From positions 1,104,597-1,168,596 of the forward strand of contig NW_006763142.1 in the NCBI RefSeq assembly GCF_000264905.1: a stretch of DNA of 64,000 bases, given 5' to 3'. How positions within the stretch are numbered: the first letter of the stretch is position 1; every line of letters begins with the position of its first letter. The notes beneath the pieces were generated by a model. The model did not search any database. It saw nothing but the letters and a program-made list of their open reading frames with translations, and was not told the origin of the DNA. A program made the position numbers and the translations under genes. Source of the stretch: Stereum hirsutum FP-91666 SS1. Lineage: Eukaryota; Basidiomycota; Agaricomycetes; Russulales; Stereaceae. Positions 12,483 to 22,728 of this stretch are shown piece by piece.

Positions 12483-12768
12483 TGCAAGCTGAAACTGACG
12501 ACTCCATTTTCTCTTTTGTGTTCGAATGTAATGCGACAGGGATTGGCCAGACCATCGTGCCTTGTGCGGCTTCGAGGGCCTGATGCGGCGACCGCTGATT
12601 TCGAGAAGGATGGGTGTCCCGATTTTTCAAAGCCAATCCTACCGAAGAGTCTGCCATTTCGATTTAGTCTGGATCCTTTGTGAGAGGTCAACTGGATCCT
12701 TTGCGCCGGTCTTCGGAATCCGAATACTCAGGATTTTGAAAGACCGAAGAGATCCCCTTTTCGTTTAG

Positions 12769-13030
12769 GAGATGTTGATCGGCTTCGTTCCCTGTAAAAT
12801 GCCTGTATTATTATTCTGTTATTATTTGCTCTGTTCTGACCGACCGTCTTCAGACGAAGAATGCTTCGGTCAGGAGTCTTAGATCCAACCCTTGAAGGAG
12901 TTCCGAGCATCACTTGCTATTTACAAAAGCAGTCGGGGCTCTTGACGCTCCGTCACTACCATTTCATCCTTAGTACAGTACCCTTTCTGTCGCCTTGATC
13001 CACACTACGTCATGTGGTGGCAAACATACA
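12769..13030. other. Intergenic, no gene seen
   Basis: AT-rich spacer downstream of MYND gene C; nothing recognisable. Confidence 0.5.
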
Positions 13031-13038
13031 TATATAAG
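13031..13038 (+). promoter_or_regulatory. TATA-like box upstream of the candidate I78 inhibitor
   Basis: TATATAAG lies about 97 bp before the ATG at 13135, a normal distance for a fungal core promoter with a short leader. Confidence 0.45.
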
Positions 13039-13134
13039 GAGCACGGAGTCGTACCTACAGAGTCGTGAGTATCATTAGTTCCCACCTCACGTTCCCATAT
13101 CCGCTAACTTCGCATAGTACACAAAAAGTACGCC

Positions 13135-13547
13135 ATGTCATCCGAAAACGTTATCGTTATGGACTCCGACAACTCGCACATTCGTGAAGAGTGGGAGCAG
13201 AAAGTCCTTGGGAAGAAAATTGTCGACGACGCCACATCACAAGCTGAGGGCGGGGACTCAAACACTACCAGTGTGCCGGTGCGTAACATGACCCTTTCGT
13301 AAAGCATCAAAAGTTCCGTATCAATGGTTGACACTAACAATTCGACTTGATGTACTCGCATTGCATATTGGTGCTACAGACCTTCGCAAAGTCGGACCTG
13401 CCACCTTCCAACCGTGTGCTCACCCCCAATGGTATCATGACGATGGATTATCGATTCGAAAGGTTTGTCGACCTCCCTTCATCGACCTCAGTCCACGCAA
13501 TGCAGGTACATATCAGTCTGACGTTTCGTACCCAGGGTAAACTTTAG
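13135..13547 (+). CDS. Candidate I78-family peptidase inhibitor
   Basis: Two-exon model, 13135-13278 and 13380-13547, 103 residues with the frame closed. The second exon contains DLPPSNRVLTPNG followed by MTMDYRFER. This matches the I78 inhibitor pattern of a proline-rich reactive stretch followed by a T-M-D-Y-R core. I78 proteins are small inhibitors of subtilisin- and chymotrypsin-like serine proteases. No signal peptide is seen, so it would act in the cytosol or vacuole. The residues after RFER are less typical and a further short intron near 13463 is possible. The family call rests on the short motif only. Confidence 0.5.
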
Positions 13548-14052
13548 AGTAGACGAGAAAGGTGTTTGCGTCCGAGTGTTCATGGGTTAAATAGAGGGAA
13601 TCTTACTTCGAGGGAGGTGTATAATGAATCAATATTCGGAATGAGGAGAGTTCATACCTTTGCATATTGGAGCATTGTGACCAATAGAGTATATCTATAA
13701 CGACGTAAACCTCCGCACCCCGGCAGATTTGGGTGGCGAGGCTCTGAACTTCATCGCCATAAACATGGCCCAATCTCTCAAGGCTTTGGCACAGCAATCT
13801 CTACGTTCTCTACTAAAATCTGAAGTTCAGTTCACGAGCAGGGGGAAAGTAGCGAGGATGCAACGTTGCACGTTGAACCACACTGCTAGTCTCTGCAGGG
13901 ACTTCTGCCAGACTTAGCTCAAGCTATAATGGAGTAGAGAGATCTTTAAAAATGAACAACGCAGCGAATAAATTGCTGAATACAACGCTGTGGGTGAGAT
14001 CTGTCAGCGCCACGCAAAAACAGAAGGGACAAAAAAAAAGATCTCTCACAGA
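13548..14052. other. Intergenic, no gene seen
   Basis: No recognisable gene. It contains a short self-complementary CAACGTTG similar to the ends of the element at 10745, but no matching second end. Confidence 0.45.
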
Positions 14053-14850
14053 TCATTCGGTCGCCATCGGCGTATCAGGCTGACCTGGCTCTGGTGTTGC
14101 ATCAGCGCCAGTCCCGAGAACGACCTCCAGCTCTTCCTCGTCACCAACACTGCTGCCTACCTCGGACCCTTCCAGGACCTTGACGCCCTCATCCACTCCA
14201 ATTCGCATCTCTGCCGCCCAATCCACCTCCTCTGGCTCCTCAGTCTCCACCGCGACTCGCGACTTCCAGTCAAACTTCTCCCTGAGCATCGCCACAGCCC
14301 TCACTGCGCGGTCAACCCTTCGATCGTGTTCCTCTTTGATCTCCGTGCACTCCTGTAGAACTTCTTCGTGCGATATTGAGGTGCTCGGTCCAAGTCCACT
14401 GCCAGCTCCATTTTGGGTGGGCACGCTGACGGGCCCAAGGGAACCCTTCGTGCGCATGCGCTCCGCCAGACGACGAACGGTCGCGCTCTCCTTTGTCAAA
14501 ACCTCATTCGTCTGCAGCGTTCGCAATAAGACGATGAACTCGCTCTCAAATTGCGTTTCGGTGAGCGGGATGCTTTGATGAAGTGCCAAGTTGGTGAGGT
14601 TCACATTATTGTCGACGAGAGAAGTCGAGAGCGTATGAGTTTGAGAGAGCAAGACGGTGTATTTGGATAAAATCTCGGGCCACGGTGGCGGTGGTGCAGC
14701 GGTACAGAGCGTATCAATGAGAGACTGAGTGGACTGTTTCAATGAATCTGCCTTGAGCTTGAGAGATTCGAGCGTGTGAAGGGTGGAAGGACTGAGCGTT
14801 TGCTCTAGCGGAGGTATCGTGGCCCCAGTAGAGGGGACGTTGGCGGTCAT
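14053..14850 (-). CDS. MED8: Mediator complex subunit 8
   Basis: Intronless frame of 265 residues starting MTANVPSTGATIP. The N-terminal half matches fungal Med8: a helical LESLKLKADSLKQSTQSLI stretch, then PPPPWPEILSKYTVLLSQ and THTLSTSLVDNNVNL. This is the head-module region that contacts Med11/Med17/Med18 and the TBP-binding part of Mediator. The C-terminal half is an acidic, low-complexity tail (EEPEEVDW, GDEEELEV). Mediator links activators to RNA polymerase II in the nucleus. The length is normal for basidiomycete homologues. Confidence 0.8.
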   Translation of the reverse strand: MTANVPSTGATIPPLEQTLSPSTLHTLESLKLKADSLKQSTQSLIDTLCTAAPPPPWPEILSKYTVLLSQTHTLSTSLVDNNVNLTNLALHQSIPLTETQFESEFIVLLRTLQTNEVLTKESATVRRLAERMRTKGSLGPVSVPTQNGAGSGLGPSTSISHEEVLQECTEIKEEHDRRVDRAVRAVAMLREKFDWKSRVAVETEEPEEVDWAAEMRIGVDEGVKVLEGSEVGSSVGDEEELEVVLGTGADATPEPGQPDTPMATE

Positions 14851-15503
14851 GGACGTTCCAAGAGATATAAAGCTAGATATTCATACACCATGCATAATAC
14901 TTAGGCCTCGAGAGTCTATCGAAAGCAAGAATGAATCAACCTACCTGACTCAAATCTGACCTCTGCTGAAGAAGTAGCACGGGGTCAGCAGCAAGTTGAA
15001 AGATGGACCAGGATGAGAAGACGATGACGGCGAAAAACCACTTTTCAACTCAGGTATAAGAATTGTAGGCTTACTTTATTTCACACCCTAATATTTGCTG
15101 ATAGATGGTTTTGAGGATAATCTTGGAGGTCGGATCACTGACTGTTGAAGAATGTTCGAGCTCGAAGCGAAGTTGTGTCACTTGGAATCCGGGTGTAACC
15201 GGATACGGCACGTGTCATCTAGATGACGTGACACTACCAGTACCTGAGGCTGGCCAAGTGGCCGCGGTGTGGGCAGGGTGTGGGCCATGGCCTCTCAAAG
15301 TGAAAACCCAGTCATCAATGCCCAACCATCTTCTACCAGTTACGACCATTTTAAAGCCTTATGGTGATGAAACTGTTCCAGTACCCATCGCTAACCAACT
15401 TCCTCGATGTCGTTCGTTGCACTTTCCACAGTTGATCCTTCACGATGATTAACCAATGATCATTAATGCCACAGAGCATGTTGTCCTACTACTACCTAAT
15501 TTC
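14851..15503. other. Intergenic with a perfect 14-bp palindrome
   Basis: Upstream of MED8 and downstream of the F-box gene. GTCATCTAGATGAC at 15214-15227 is a perfect palindrome. A 115-codon open frame (15105-15452, plus) has no recognisable domain and was not called. Confidence 0.45.
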
Positions 15504-17207
15504 CTAGTCGCCGTAAACATCGGTCCATCCATCCTCCTTCCCATCCCATACGAGTTTATCCACCAAACCTTCCAATTTCTCAACGGTCTCCGCAGACACA
15601 TCACATTCGCTAATCGAAAGTAAATGCAGTCGCGGAAGTCGAGCAGCATCTCTAGACTGTAGACTTTCAAGAATTTCATTCATAGGATAGTCACCGTGGC
15701 GGTTGTCTAATTGTCCGGCGGACTCCACACTCAAGGTGTGTAGGTTTTGAAGCGGGGCGACCCAGTTCAACAGTTCATCATCGTCAATGAATGAAAGATC
15801 GTCATCCAGGTCGCCATCCAAGTGGGTGTATGGGCCTGGGTAATCGGATAGGAAGTCGGGATTTAGGAATTGTACGAGAAAGCAGACCAGACGGTCTCCG
15901 CGGACGGCAAGATGCTTGATCTCCTGTACAGCCTCAAAGCATGAGGGCCACCATGCAGGACCGATATAGTGGTCATTGCCAGCGCCGATACAGAGTATAG
16001 CTACGGATTCCAGTGGTAGATGGCGACAAACGTGTCTGGCGACCTCGCTTACGTTACTCGTACCGTCCTCATCGATGTACTTGAAGGTGAAGTCAGATCG
16101 AATACGCGACGTCGGGTCTAGCAGAGTTTGGGGGATGCCGTTTGCAGGGAGGAGGGCTTCCGTGCGATCAGTGAAGGCATGTATAGCGGTTGAATCTGTG
16201 GAGCCGTGCGTGTCGTCCATGTGAACGTCGACGTGAAGTCTACGAATGCCTTCGGAGACCTCTTCACGACGGCTAAATCGATCCCGGATATGTTCGAGCA
16301 ACCTCGCCATAGGCTGTTCACCAGTGAGACCGGGGCGGCGAGAGTCAACGGTGGTAGCGATACTGAGGGAGGATTCCAAGGGGATGTGAACCCACTCCAC
16401 GAGTTGTAGATAGTCCACGATGGGTCCGGAAAACTCGAATTGACGAAGATGGGAGAGACGGACAATGTCATCCTCGGTTCGTGGATGAAAGGGAAGGCGA
16501 TGAAGCGAATAGTCGTGTGGGGTCAGGACGGAGAGATTGACGAGTGCTGGAGTATTAGAAATGGTCGAGATAGTCTCTCGAACCAACGCCTTTACGGTCA
16601 GGGAGGTGAGCCTGTGACAAACCGCGCCCACCGAGGGAGAGAACCAACAGTTGTCGAGACGTAGAATCCCTGATAGCTCCAGCGGAAGTACATCTGCCGG
16701 AAGCGAAGTGGCGTTACGAGGGCGAGTATCGGAATGTCGAAGGAAAATCTCGACGAGCATAGGGTATTTCGTATGGTTGAGTGTTTGAAGGATCCTGGAC
16801 GCCTCACTACTGCGAAGGAAACTGATTCTGAGAAACCTGATACGCGGCAGGTTGGCTTTGACCAGGCGGCGTGCATAGCTGGTGGCGCGTCTCTCGGAGG
16901 TCATGTCGAGATCAAATACCAATGGCGCGTTTCTGGAGTTTCCCAACATGAATGCGGCGAGATCTGGGTCGGACGTGATGATATTCGTCCACCAGGATGC
17001 ATATCCTATCGCGACCATACGCCAACGGCGACAGACGTGAATGATGTTGAGCCAGGTGTCGAAAGGATGGTTGATTGAAGCGTGATTTTCGGGTTTATGA
17101 TAACGAAATATCTCCACGAGGGCATCGTCTGTTATACGAGATATCAGAGAAGTACGATTCCCTCCAAGTGGCTGGGTAGTAGGCGCTGAACCCGAGGCCA
17201 TAGGCAT
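15504..17207 (-). CDS. F-box protein 1
   Basis: Single open frame of 567 residues starting MPMASGSAPTTQ. The N-terminus has an F-box-like block (ISRITDDALVEIFRYH, then DTWLNIIHVCRRWRMVAIG and WWTNII). A long leucine-rich-like region of the kind seen in agaricomycete F-box families follows. F-box proteins recruit substrates to SCF ubiquitin ligases through Skp1; the target here is unknown. It is paralogous to the frame at 40477-42273, with which it shares WLNIIHVCRRWR and SYARRLVKANLPRIR. It lies 576 bp downstream of NmrA-like gene 1, mirroring the arrangement at 38.3-42.3 kb. Confidence 0.8.
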   Translation of the reverse strand: MPMASGSAPTTQPLGGNRTSLISRITDDALVEIFRYHKPENHASINHPFDTWLNIIHVCRRWRMVAIGYASWWTNIITSDPDLAAFMLGNSRNAPLVFDLDMTSERRATSYARRLVKANLPRIRFLRISFLRSSEASRILQTLNHTKYPMLVEIFLRHSDTRPRNATSLPADVLPLELSGILRLDNCWFSPSVGAVCHRLTSLTVKALVRETISTISNTPALVNLSVLTPHDYSLHRLPFHPRTEDDIVRLSHLRQFEFSGPIVDYLQLVEWVHIPLESSLSIATTVDSRRPGLTGEQPMARLLEHIRDRFSRREEVSEGIRRLHVDVHMDDTHGSTDSTAIHAFTDRTEALLPANGIPQTLLDPTSRIRSDFTFKYIDEDGTSNVSEVARHVCRHLPLESVAILCIGAGNDHYIGPAWWPSCFEAVQEIKHLAVRGDRLVCFLVQFLNPDFLSDYPGPYTHLDGDLDDDLSFIDDDELLNWVAPLQNLHTLSVESAGQLDNRHGDYPMNEILESLQSRDAARLPRLHLLSISECDVSAETVEKLEGLVDKLVWDGKEDGWTDVYGD

Positions 17208-17782
17208 GTTGGGGGATTGCTGTAAAGATCTCTGCTCTGCTCAAAGATGGTATTATTAGCAAGATGTTCACATATGCATACGGAACGTGAATGGACCTAC
17301 AAAGGCTAAGCTTGCACCAAGCAGTCGTGCGACAATGTGATAGATAGCTCAACACTGCTGGCAAAGGGAGCCTCTTGGCAAATACGTCGACTGGCAGGCG
17401 CGCTCCCGAATGAATCCACCAAAGTACGTGAGCGAATACTAGGTCAACAAATTCGAGAAGTCATGGACCTCAGCGACACGAAATTGGCGGGTCTTCACCA
17501 CTATGGTACTGAATGCTGCTGGCTGTTGCAGGAAACGGTCAAGGACAGCGCGACTTGCAAAGAATTCTGATTGCATCGGCAAACTCCGTCAACTTTGTGG
17601 CCCATCGCCGCACATTAATTCTTCATGCAAGTTCATAAGAATTATTAGGACATCTTTCGATGAAAGTACTACGTATATACTACTTCTAAGAACATGGTTT
17701 ATCGAGTACATCAACATTTTATCCAGGCGCGATGAGGACGACAGAACAAGACAGCTGGGATGCAAGGCGTCCGCCTCAACGA
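17208..17782. other. Intergenic between F-box 1 and NmrA-like 1
   Basis: No gene seen. It probably holds the F-box promoter and the NmrA-like terminator. Confidence 0.5.
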
Positions 17783-19261
17783 TTAATTGAGTTTCCTTAG
17801 AAGCGCGGCAAGCTTTGCAGGATCATAGGTGGCTATTGAGTCGTCCTGCACGGCCTTCAGGAGGTTGAGGCGCTCTCCGCGGTAATTCTTCTCCGTCATC
17901 CATCTGCAACAACAAACAATACTATGTCAGTCACCGAATTTCTCTAGTGGCAAGTTTATCCACCTTGCAACGGTGTATCCGTTCGGGTGCACGTCACGCA
18001 ACCATGTCATGTCCTTCTTCAACAGGTCGTCCTTGAAAACATCTATAGAGCACAGGAATCAGTTGTATGGTCGAACAGAACGAAACGAATAGGGACGCAC
18101 TCCACCATCCCGAAAAGTTCTGTCTAAAGGTCCACGATCCGTCGCCTTTCTTGCGCTCTCCCGCCAGAGGCAGATCCGCATCTATGAAGAGGTCAAACCT
18201 GATCATATCACAAGAATGAAAGTCAGACTGTGTGATGCACCAGAGAACAAAGGTAGGCAACCGACCATTCATCAAGACTAAGTCGCAAGTAAATGGCTTT
18301 CTGTCCCGTCACGTTCGTGAACGTTTTCGCCAAATCCTCCCAGCCGATTACTTCACTTGCGACCTCCAGATCTTTCCCGCTGGTGAGCTCCCTGTTATCG
18401 AAGGTATACCTCGCGAAGAATCCAATGTCGGCAAGAGCGATCATTGCGGCATGGCCGTCACCGATGGGGGCCGCGAAGACGAATGTACCATCAGGAGCTT
18501 GTACGGGCGCGAATAGTTCCTGCATAGAAGAATGAGAATGGAGAAGGCCCATGAGCAGATGCAATACCGGAGGAGGGAATAAAAAGCGCACATAGAGCAT
18601 ATCCATGTAAGGACCCGTGGATACTACGGACCAAGACATCTCATTCTCGCTGACGATAGACGGCTGAGCTTTCAACCAGTCGGCTACTCGTCCCTTAGCA
18701 TTGTAGTGCTCGACCCGATATTTCTCGTCGTAGTTCGCGATCTACATAACCACCGTTACAACATTCAGCCATGATCCAGATAGGTTTAACAGTCATGGAG
18801 AGCAATACCTTAGTGATATATTCGAGACTGCTCCAAACGAAATGCTTCACCCCAACCTTCTTCGCCAGCTCGTATATCCGCATCGCAGACCACATCTCTT
18901 TCATCTCTCCCACCGTGAACGTGTCAATATTGATCCAGGCGCCATAGACACCCGTCAGAGCCGCTTCCATAGAATCGAGGTCGTCCGTATTCCCTGTCGA
19001 GATCACAATGACCACATAGAAGTATAGTTAGATGCCCGTGGTAGGTCATGCCCATAAGCTTGGAGTGAATGGCGCACCTTGCAGGACCTCAACTCCGCGA
19101 GCCTTCAAACTCAGCGCACGCTCATTCTGGGGATTACGAGTGAGAGCCCTGACACTGTAAGGTGAAGGAGATCCATCGGATGCTGGGGCGAGAAGAGCGT
19201 CTACGACGGCAAGACCTTGCGCTCCAGTCGCACCTAGGACGAGAATGAGTTTCGTAGACAT
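17783..19261 (-). CDS. NmrA-like NAD(P)-binding protein 1
   Basis: Seven exons (19261-19078, 18993-18809, 18741-18592, 18519-18266, 18198-18101, 18042-17964, 17903-17783), 356 residues, frame closed. The N-terminus LILVLGATGAQGLAVVDALL contains the GxxGxxG dinucleotide loop of NmrA/atypical short-chain dehydrogenases. Other blocks are VWSSLEYITK, SVVSTGPYMD and DIGFFARYTFDN. NmrA-like proteins act as redox sensors or as NAD(P)H-dependent reductases; the catalytic status is not clear here. The first six exons have exactly the same lengths as those of the paralogue at 38349-39867, showing descent from one duplication. Confidence 0.88.
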
Positions 19262-20203
19262 GTGGAGATCGAAGTTTGGTTAGGAAGTGCCTGTTGAGCT
19301 GAAAGTATGATGAAGGAGACTATTATCGCTCTGCAGCCTTATATTCAGAGCTCTCGAGCAACTTCTCCGGGCTGCATCTCGGCCAAGAGACGAAGGCCGA
19401 TTCCAGTATGCACGCAGAGGATGGCAGTGGGCTTGCGTATGATGCCCGAAGGTGTTCGAAGATGTGTTCCAAGCGGTGACGTTTAGTTCTTGGTGAAGTC
19501 CGATGTGAGCGTGGTCGCACACTTCGAACGGCAGCGCTGTGAAGACAGAAACACCGCTGGCCGATGACCGAGGTTCGTTGGCTACGAGTTGTTTCCATCA
19601 TGTGCAAATTTATCCGATGATGTCGGTCGATTTCCAGTGGACGATTGTCCATTGTATGGAAAAGAGGAGGTGACGGCGGGGTGACTCAGCACTAACCAAG
19701 AGGATATACTGCGTCAGTAGAAGGAGGATGACGGAGACACTGGACGACAGGCGCACCTCCCAAATATACAGTATGGTCGTGGACCACAAGGCCCGAAGCC
19801 GAAGCCTTTCAGCGCTAAACTGACGTCGTCGTGACGTGGCCGATAGATCACCGTGGCGTTCGTACAGCAATTATAGTCGGTCCTTTTGCCCCACTAAGGA
19901 CCCAAGAATTGAGAAAATACGGGATACTCACGCTGGGTATTACCTTGAAGAAGAGATGTTTCGAAGAAATCCGATGATGTCAGCTTCACCGAAAGATAGC
20001 AACATTCTCGTTGCGTCCAAGTGCACAACCAATAAAGAAAGCCTACACAAGCGATAAAAATGTCTTAACTGCTGACTTCGACTTCTACCTGTCGTACATC
20101 TTCCGCTATACCCTTCTTTCTACAGTTGACCAGAATCAACAGGCATATGAACGCTAGACGAAAGACTCTACGTCTAGCGCATATCAAAAGGTGCGGTGTG
20201 AGA
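19262..20203. other. Intergenic, no gene seen
   Basis: Between the NmrA-like gene start and the 3' end of the ribose-5-phosphate isomerase gene. Scattered short frames only. Confidence 0.5.
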
Positions 20204-21802
20204 CTATGCGATAGCACTGGAATCGATGACCTGCTCGATCTTTCCATTATCCCATCTCACGGTAACGCTTCCATCCTGATATAGATAATGATTGTGATTA
20301 ATTTTATGAGGTACGATGGCGGAGGACAAGGAAAAGACGCGCCTGATTTCCGAAATACGCTGCCTTGATCATATGGCAGAAGATCCCGACCTCAACCACA
20401 CCAGTCAGCATCTTGATCTTCGCAAGCAACTGTAGACATCAAGGGAGTGAGTGAATTATTCGCTGATTGTGTTATTGGGACAGAGCAGAAAGTGGGGTGA
20501 ATATGGCGACAACTGATCCACTCACTCCGTACGGGTCCTTGTAGTACTCCTCCGTGAAAGGCGCATCGATAATGAAATTGCCGTTATCGCTCACAACTGG
20601 TCCGGCTTTCGCTTTTGCCATACGCAGATGAGCTTGTGGCGACCCAAGCGTGTGCAGATTCTGGAGGAGCTTCGCGTAAGCGAACGGCGCCACCTCGATT
20701 GGTACCCCTTGCTTATACTGTAAGTACGGCCCACAACCATCAGAACATTGTACCTCAAAAGAGCAAGGATAGGATGAAAGGAGGGACGTACATTTGTTCC
20801 GAGGAGCAGGGAATTCTTGCGGTAGTCTGCCACAACGACGAATGTCATGGCAGCCTCGGCAAGGACCTTCTCACGAAGATGGCATGCACCTCCGCCCTTG
20901 ATGCAGTTCAGGTGCTCGTCGACTCTATGATAGGTAAGTATATGTGGATCGCGGACGAAAACAGACAAGACATTTACTCGTCTGCTCCGTCGATGGTGAC
21001 ATCTATGGTGGGATACTGATCTACATCCCCGAGTCGCAGATCAGATTGAACGATAAGCTCCTTGGATTGGAAGCCTAGAGTAACAGAAGGTTTTAGAAAA
21101 AAAAATATGGAAAGAAATGTGGCACCAAGCCTGACAACGGCGAGCGAGATCGCCGGATCCGCACGTCGGATCAATGGAGCAAGATAACCACTGGGAAAGC
21201 GCACCCGCAACGTCAGACGGTAAATGGAAGGGTACTCACCTGTAGGGATGAACACACGGTCCTTATTGAGCTCCTTGCCCTGCGCCACAATTCGTTCTAC
21301 CACATACGGCACCGTCGATCCTATACGCTAGATTTAAGTATCGCCCATCAAGAACAGAGAAAATTGAGCGCACCAGAGCCAATACCAATGACCTTTCCAT
21401 AGCCGTCCAATTGGTGACTGCCTGCGTCTCGAAAGGGAATAAAGACGCACTTTATGCTCGGGGAGGATATGTTTATCAACAGCCGTCCAGGCAGCCAGCC
21501 TCTTTGATGCTTCGATCACGTTGACCACTTGTTCAATAGGGGCTGTAATTCACCGTGAGCACTGATTCTCCTGCCTCGAACCAGGTAAAGATTGTTCACT
21601 GGTTTGGAGAGACGGCGCGAGGGTGTTCCTGCCGAACGAAGGTCGAGGAATCGTGCCCGATGCTGTACGGGGTCGTATCGGGGTTGTCGAGACGGGCGTT
21701 CTGTCAATCGCGGCCACAAGAGAAGAATCAGCCTCTAATAAACGAATAGCTTGGTAAGGGCCACAGAACGTACGCAGAGTCTGGTACTAGTGGCAAGGGC
21801 AT
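20204..21802 (-). CDS. RKI1: Ribose-5-phosphate isomerase (RpiA type)
   Basis: Interconverts ribose 5-phosphate and ribulose 5-phosphate in the pentose phosphate pathway. Exons 21542-21451, 21392-21374, 21320-21240, 21074-20978, 20924-20792, 20717-20526, 20429-20343 and 20275-20204 join in frame. Key blocks are [29 protein letters not shown] (substrate loop), [11 protein letters not shown] (catalytic Asp pair), and [12 protein letters not shown] with the catalytic Glu/Lys region. The 19-nt exon 21392-21374 encodes only VIGIGSG. The intron after 20343 begins with GC rather than GT. The 5' exon is unresolved: the only nearby ATG (21802) gives no donor in the phase the next exon needs. Confidence 0.88.
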
Positions 21803-22348
21803 CTTGGTTGTTTTTGACCGAGAGAATACTGTGCGGGTGATTGCTGCTGTTTTCAAGATGGGCTGGTTTGCTCTCAAGGATACAAATGTCCTGGGTCGTG
21901 CACCGGCAAGAAATAGTGTGCGCCTGGGATGGAACGCCCGCACCGGTTCCCGTCAGCACACTGGATTATCGGGTTGACACGCTCGGATCACTAACGGAGT
22001 GGCCAGTGCTTTTGTGGCTATTGCTGACAGTATTGAAGCGTGTATATCTTCCTAAGCTTTCCGTAAGACATGGGGATAGAGTGCTCAGCGCGGTAAATTC
22101 AGCATTTAGATACTCACTGCTGAGCGAGGGATGTGGAGGAGTTGTGCCCGGATATCCGACCAAAGTCCGACTCTCATCCCCTTCGGACTCTCACGCTCTT
22201 CGGCCTTTCCCATGTTTCCTTTTTTGTCCTTACCAACTTGACACGCTTGCAGCGAACCCAAACGAACACGTTTGTCTGCTCTCGTGCGCTAAACTTCTGA
22301 CTGGCTAGTAAGTTTGTGGGCATCACTCTAAGTAGGAAAACTGGGAGA
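21803..22348. other. Divergent intergenic region RKI1/TFB5
   Basis: Lies between the diverging RKI1 and TFB5 genes; should hold both promoters and possibly an unresolved 5' exon of RKI1. Confidence 0.45.
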
Positions 22349-22728
22349 ATGAGGGCTATCAAAGGTGCGTCACCGCATGGCTGACATATCGGAGTCTCAT
22401 CCAAAACTGTCTCATAGGCGTACTTCTTACTTGGTACATATTTTGTTCACAAATCAGCAACCTTTCTACTATAATCATTCTCTTTGCAGCGATTCTGCAG
22501 TAAAGCAGATATTGCTGACCATGAATGAGAAGCAAAGTTTCATTATCGAGGACTTGGACGACTTCCATATTGTCATCAAGGCAGATGAAGAGTGGCGAGT
22601 GCGTCGTGAGCTCGAGGCAGAGGTGGGTTCGATTCTCGAGCTCTTACAAGTCTCTTCAGAGTACTGATCTACACCTCTCTTCTTACTTTCTAAATTAGCT
22701 AGAGAAAAACACCTATACCTTAGATTGA
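22349..22728 (+). CDS. TFB5: TFIIH subunit Tfb5/TTDA
   Basis: Four tiny exons (22349-22364, 22418-22433, 22490-22622, 22699-22728) give a 64-residue protein, the family's normal size. It begins MRAIKGVLLTCDSAVKQILL and continues with FIIEDLDDFHIVI, the conserved core of the GTF2H5/Tfb5 family, ending LEKNTYTLD. Tfb5 stabilises core TFIIH through Tfb2/p52 and is needed for nucleotide excision repair and transcription. The gene is easily missed because two of its exons are only 16 nt. Confidence 0.88.

Larger units (their letters stand above)
10094..12768 (+). pseudogene. MYND zinc-finger gene C, apparently decayed
   Basis: Third paralogue. Homologous exons are 10094-10249 (start MVKSQEYWKNLVNTDPARV), 10330-10521, 10570-10701, about 10883-11643, 11824-12165 and 12540-12768 (DWPDHRALCGF, the end of the MYND finger). 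Three frame breaks stand out against genes A and B. The exon 3/exon 4 join is out of phase by one base. Near 10970 the frame must slip by one base to pass from ILHLERCLTTTIF to SIALDQATLTIP. Near 12101-12106 it must slip again to pass from CEKKGCRQRR to TRCRACRAVAYCSVDCQ. Each looks like a single-base loss. Introns 3 and 5 each hold a small inverted-repeat element. It could instead be an intact gene with sequencing errors; an RNA read would settle this. Confidence 0.7.

Noticed and set aside
12370..12691. Minus-strand frames across the MITE
   Set aside because: Open only because of the inverted-repeat ends; no coding signal.
15105..15452. 115-codon plus frame in the MED8/F-box intergenic region
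   Set aside because: No homology or splice context recognised; contains the palindrome and is probably non-coding.
21728..21959. Longer N-terminal frames for ribose-5-phosphate isomerase
   Set aside because: They start with GTG, not ATG, and do not resolve the phase of the next exon.
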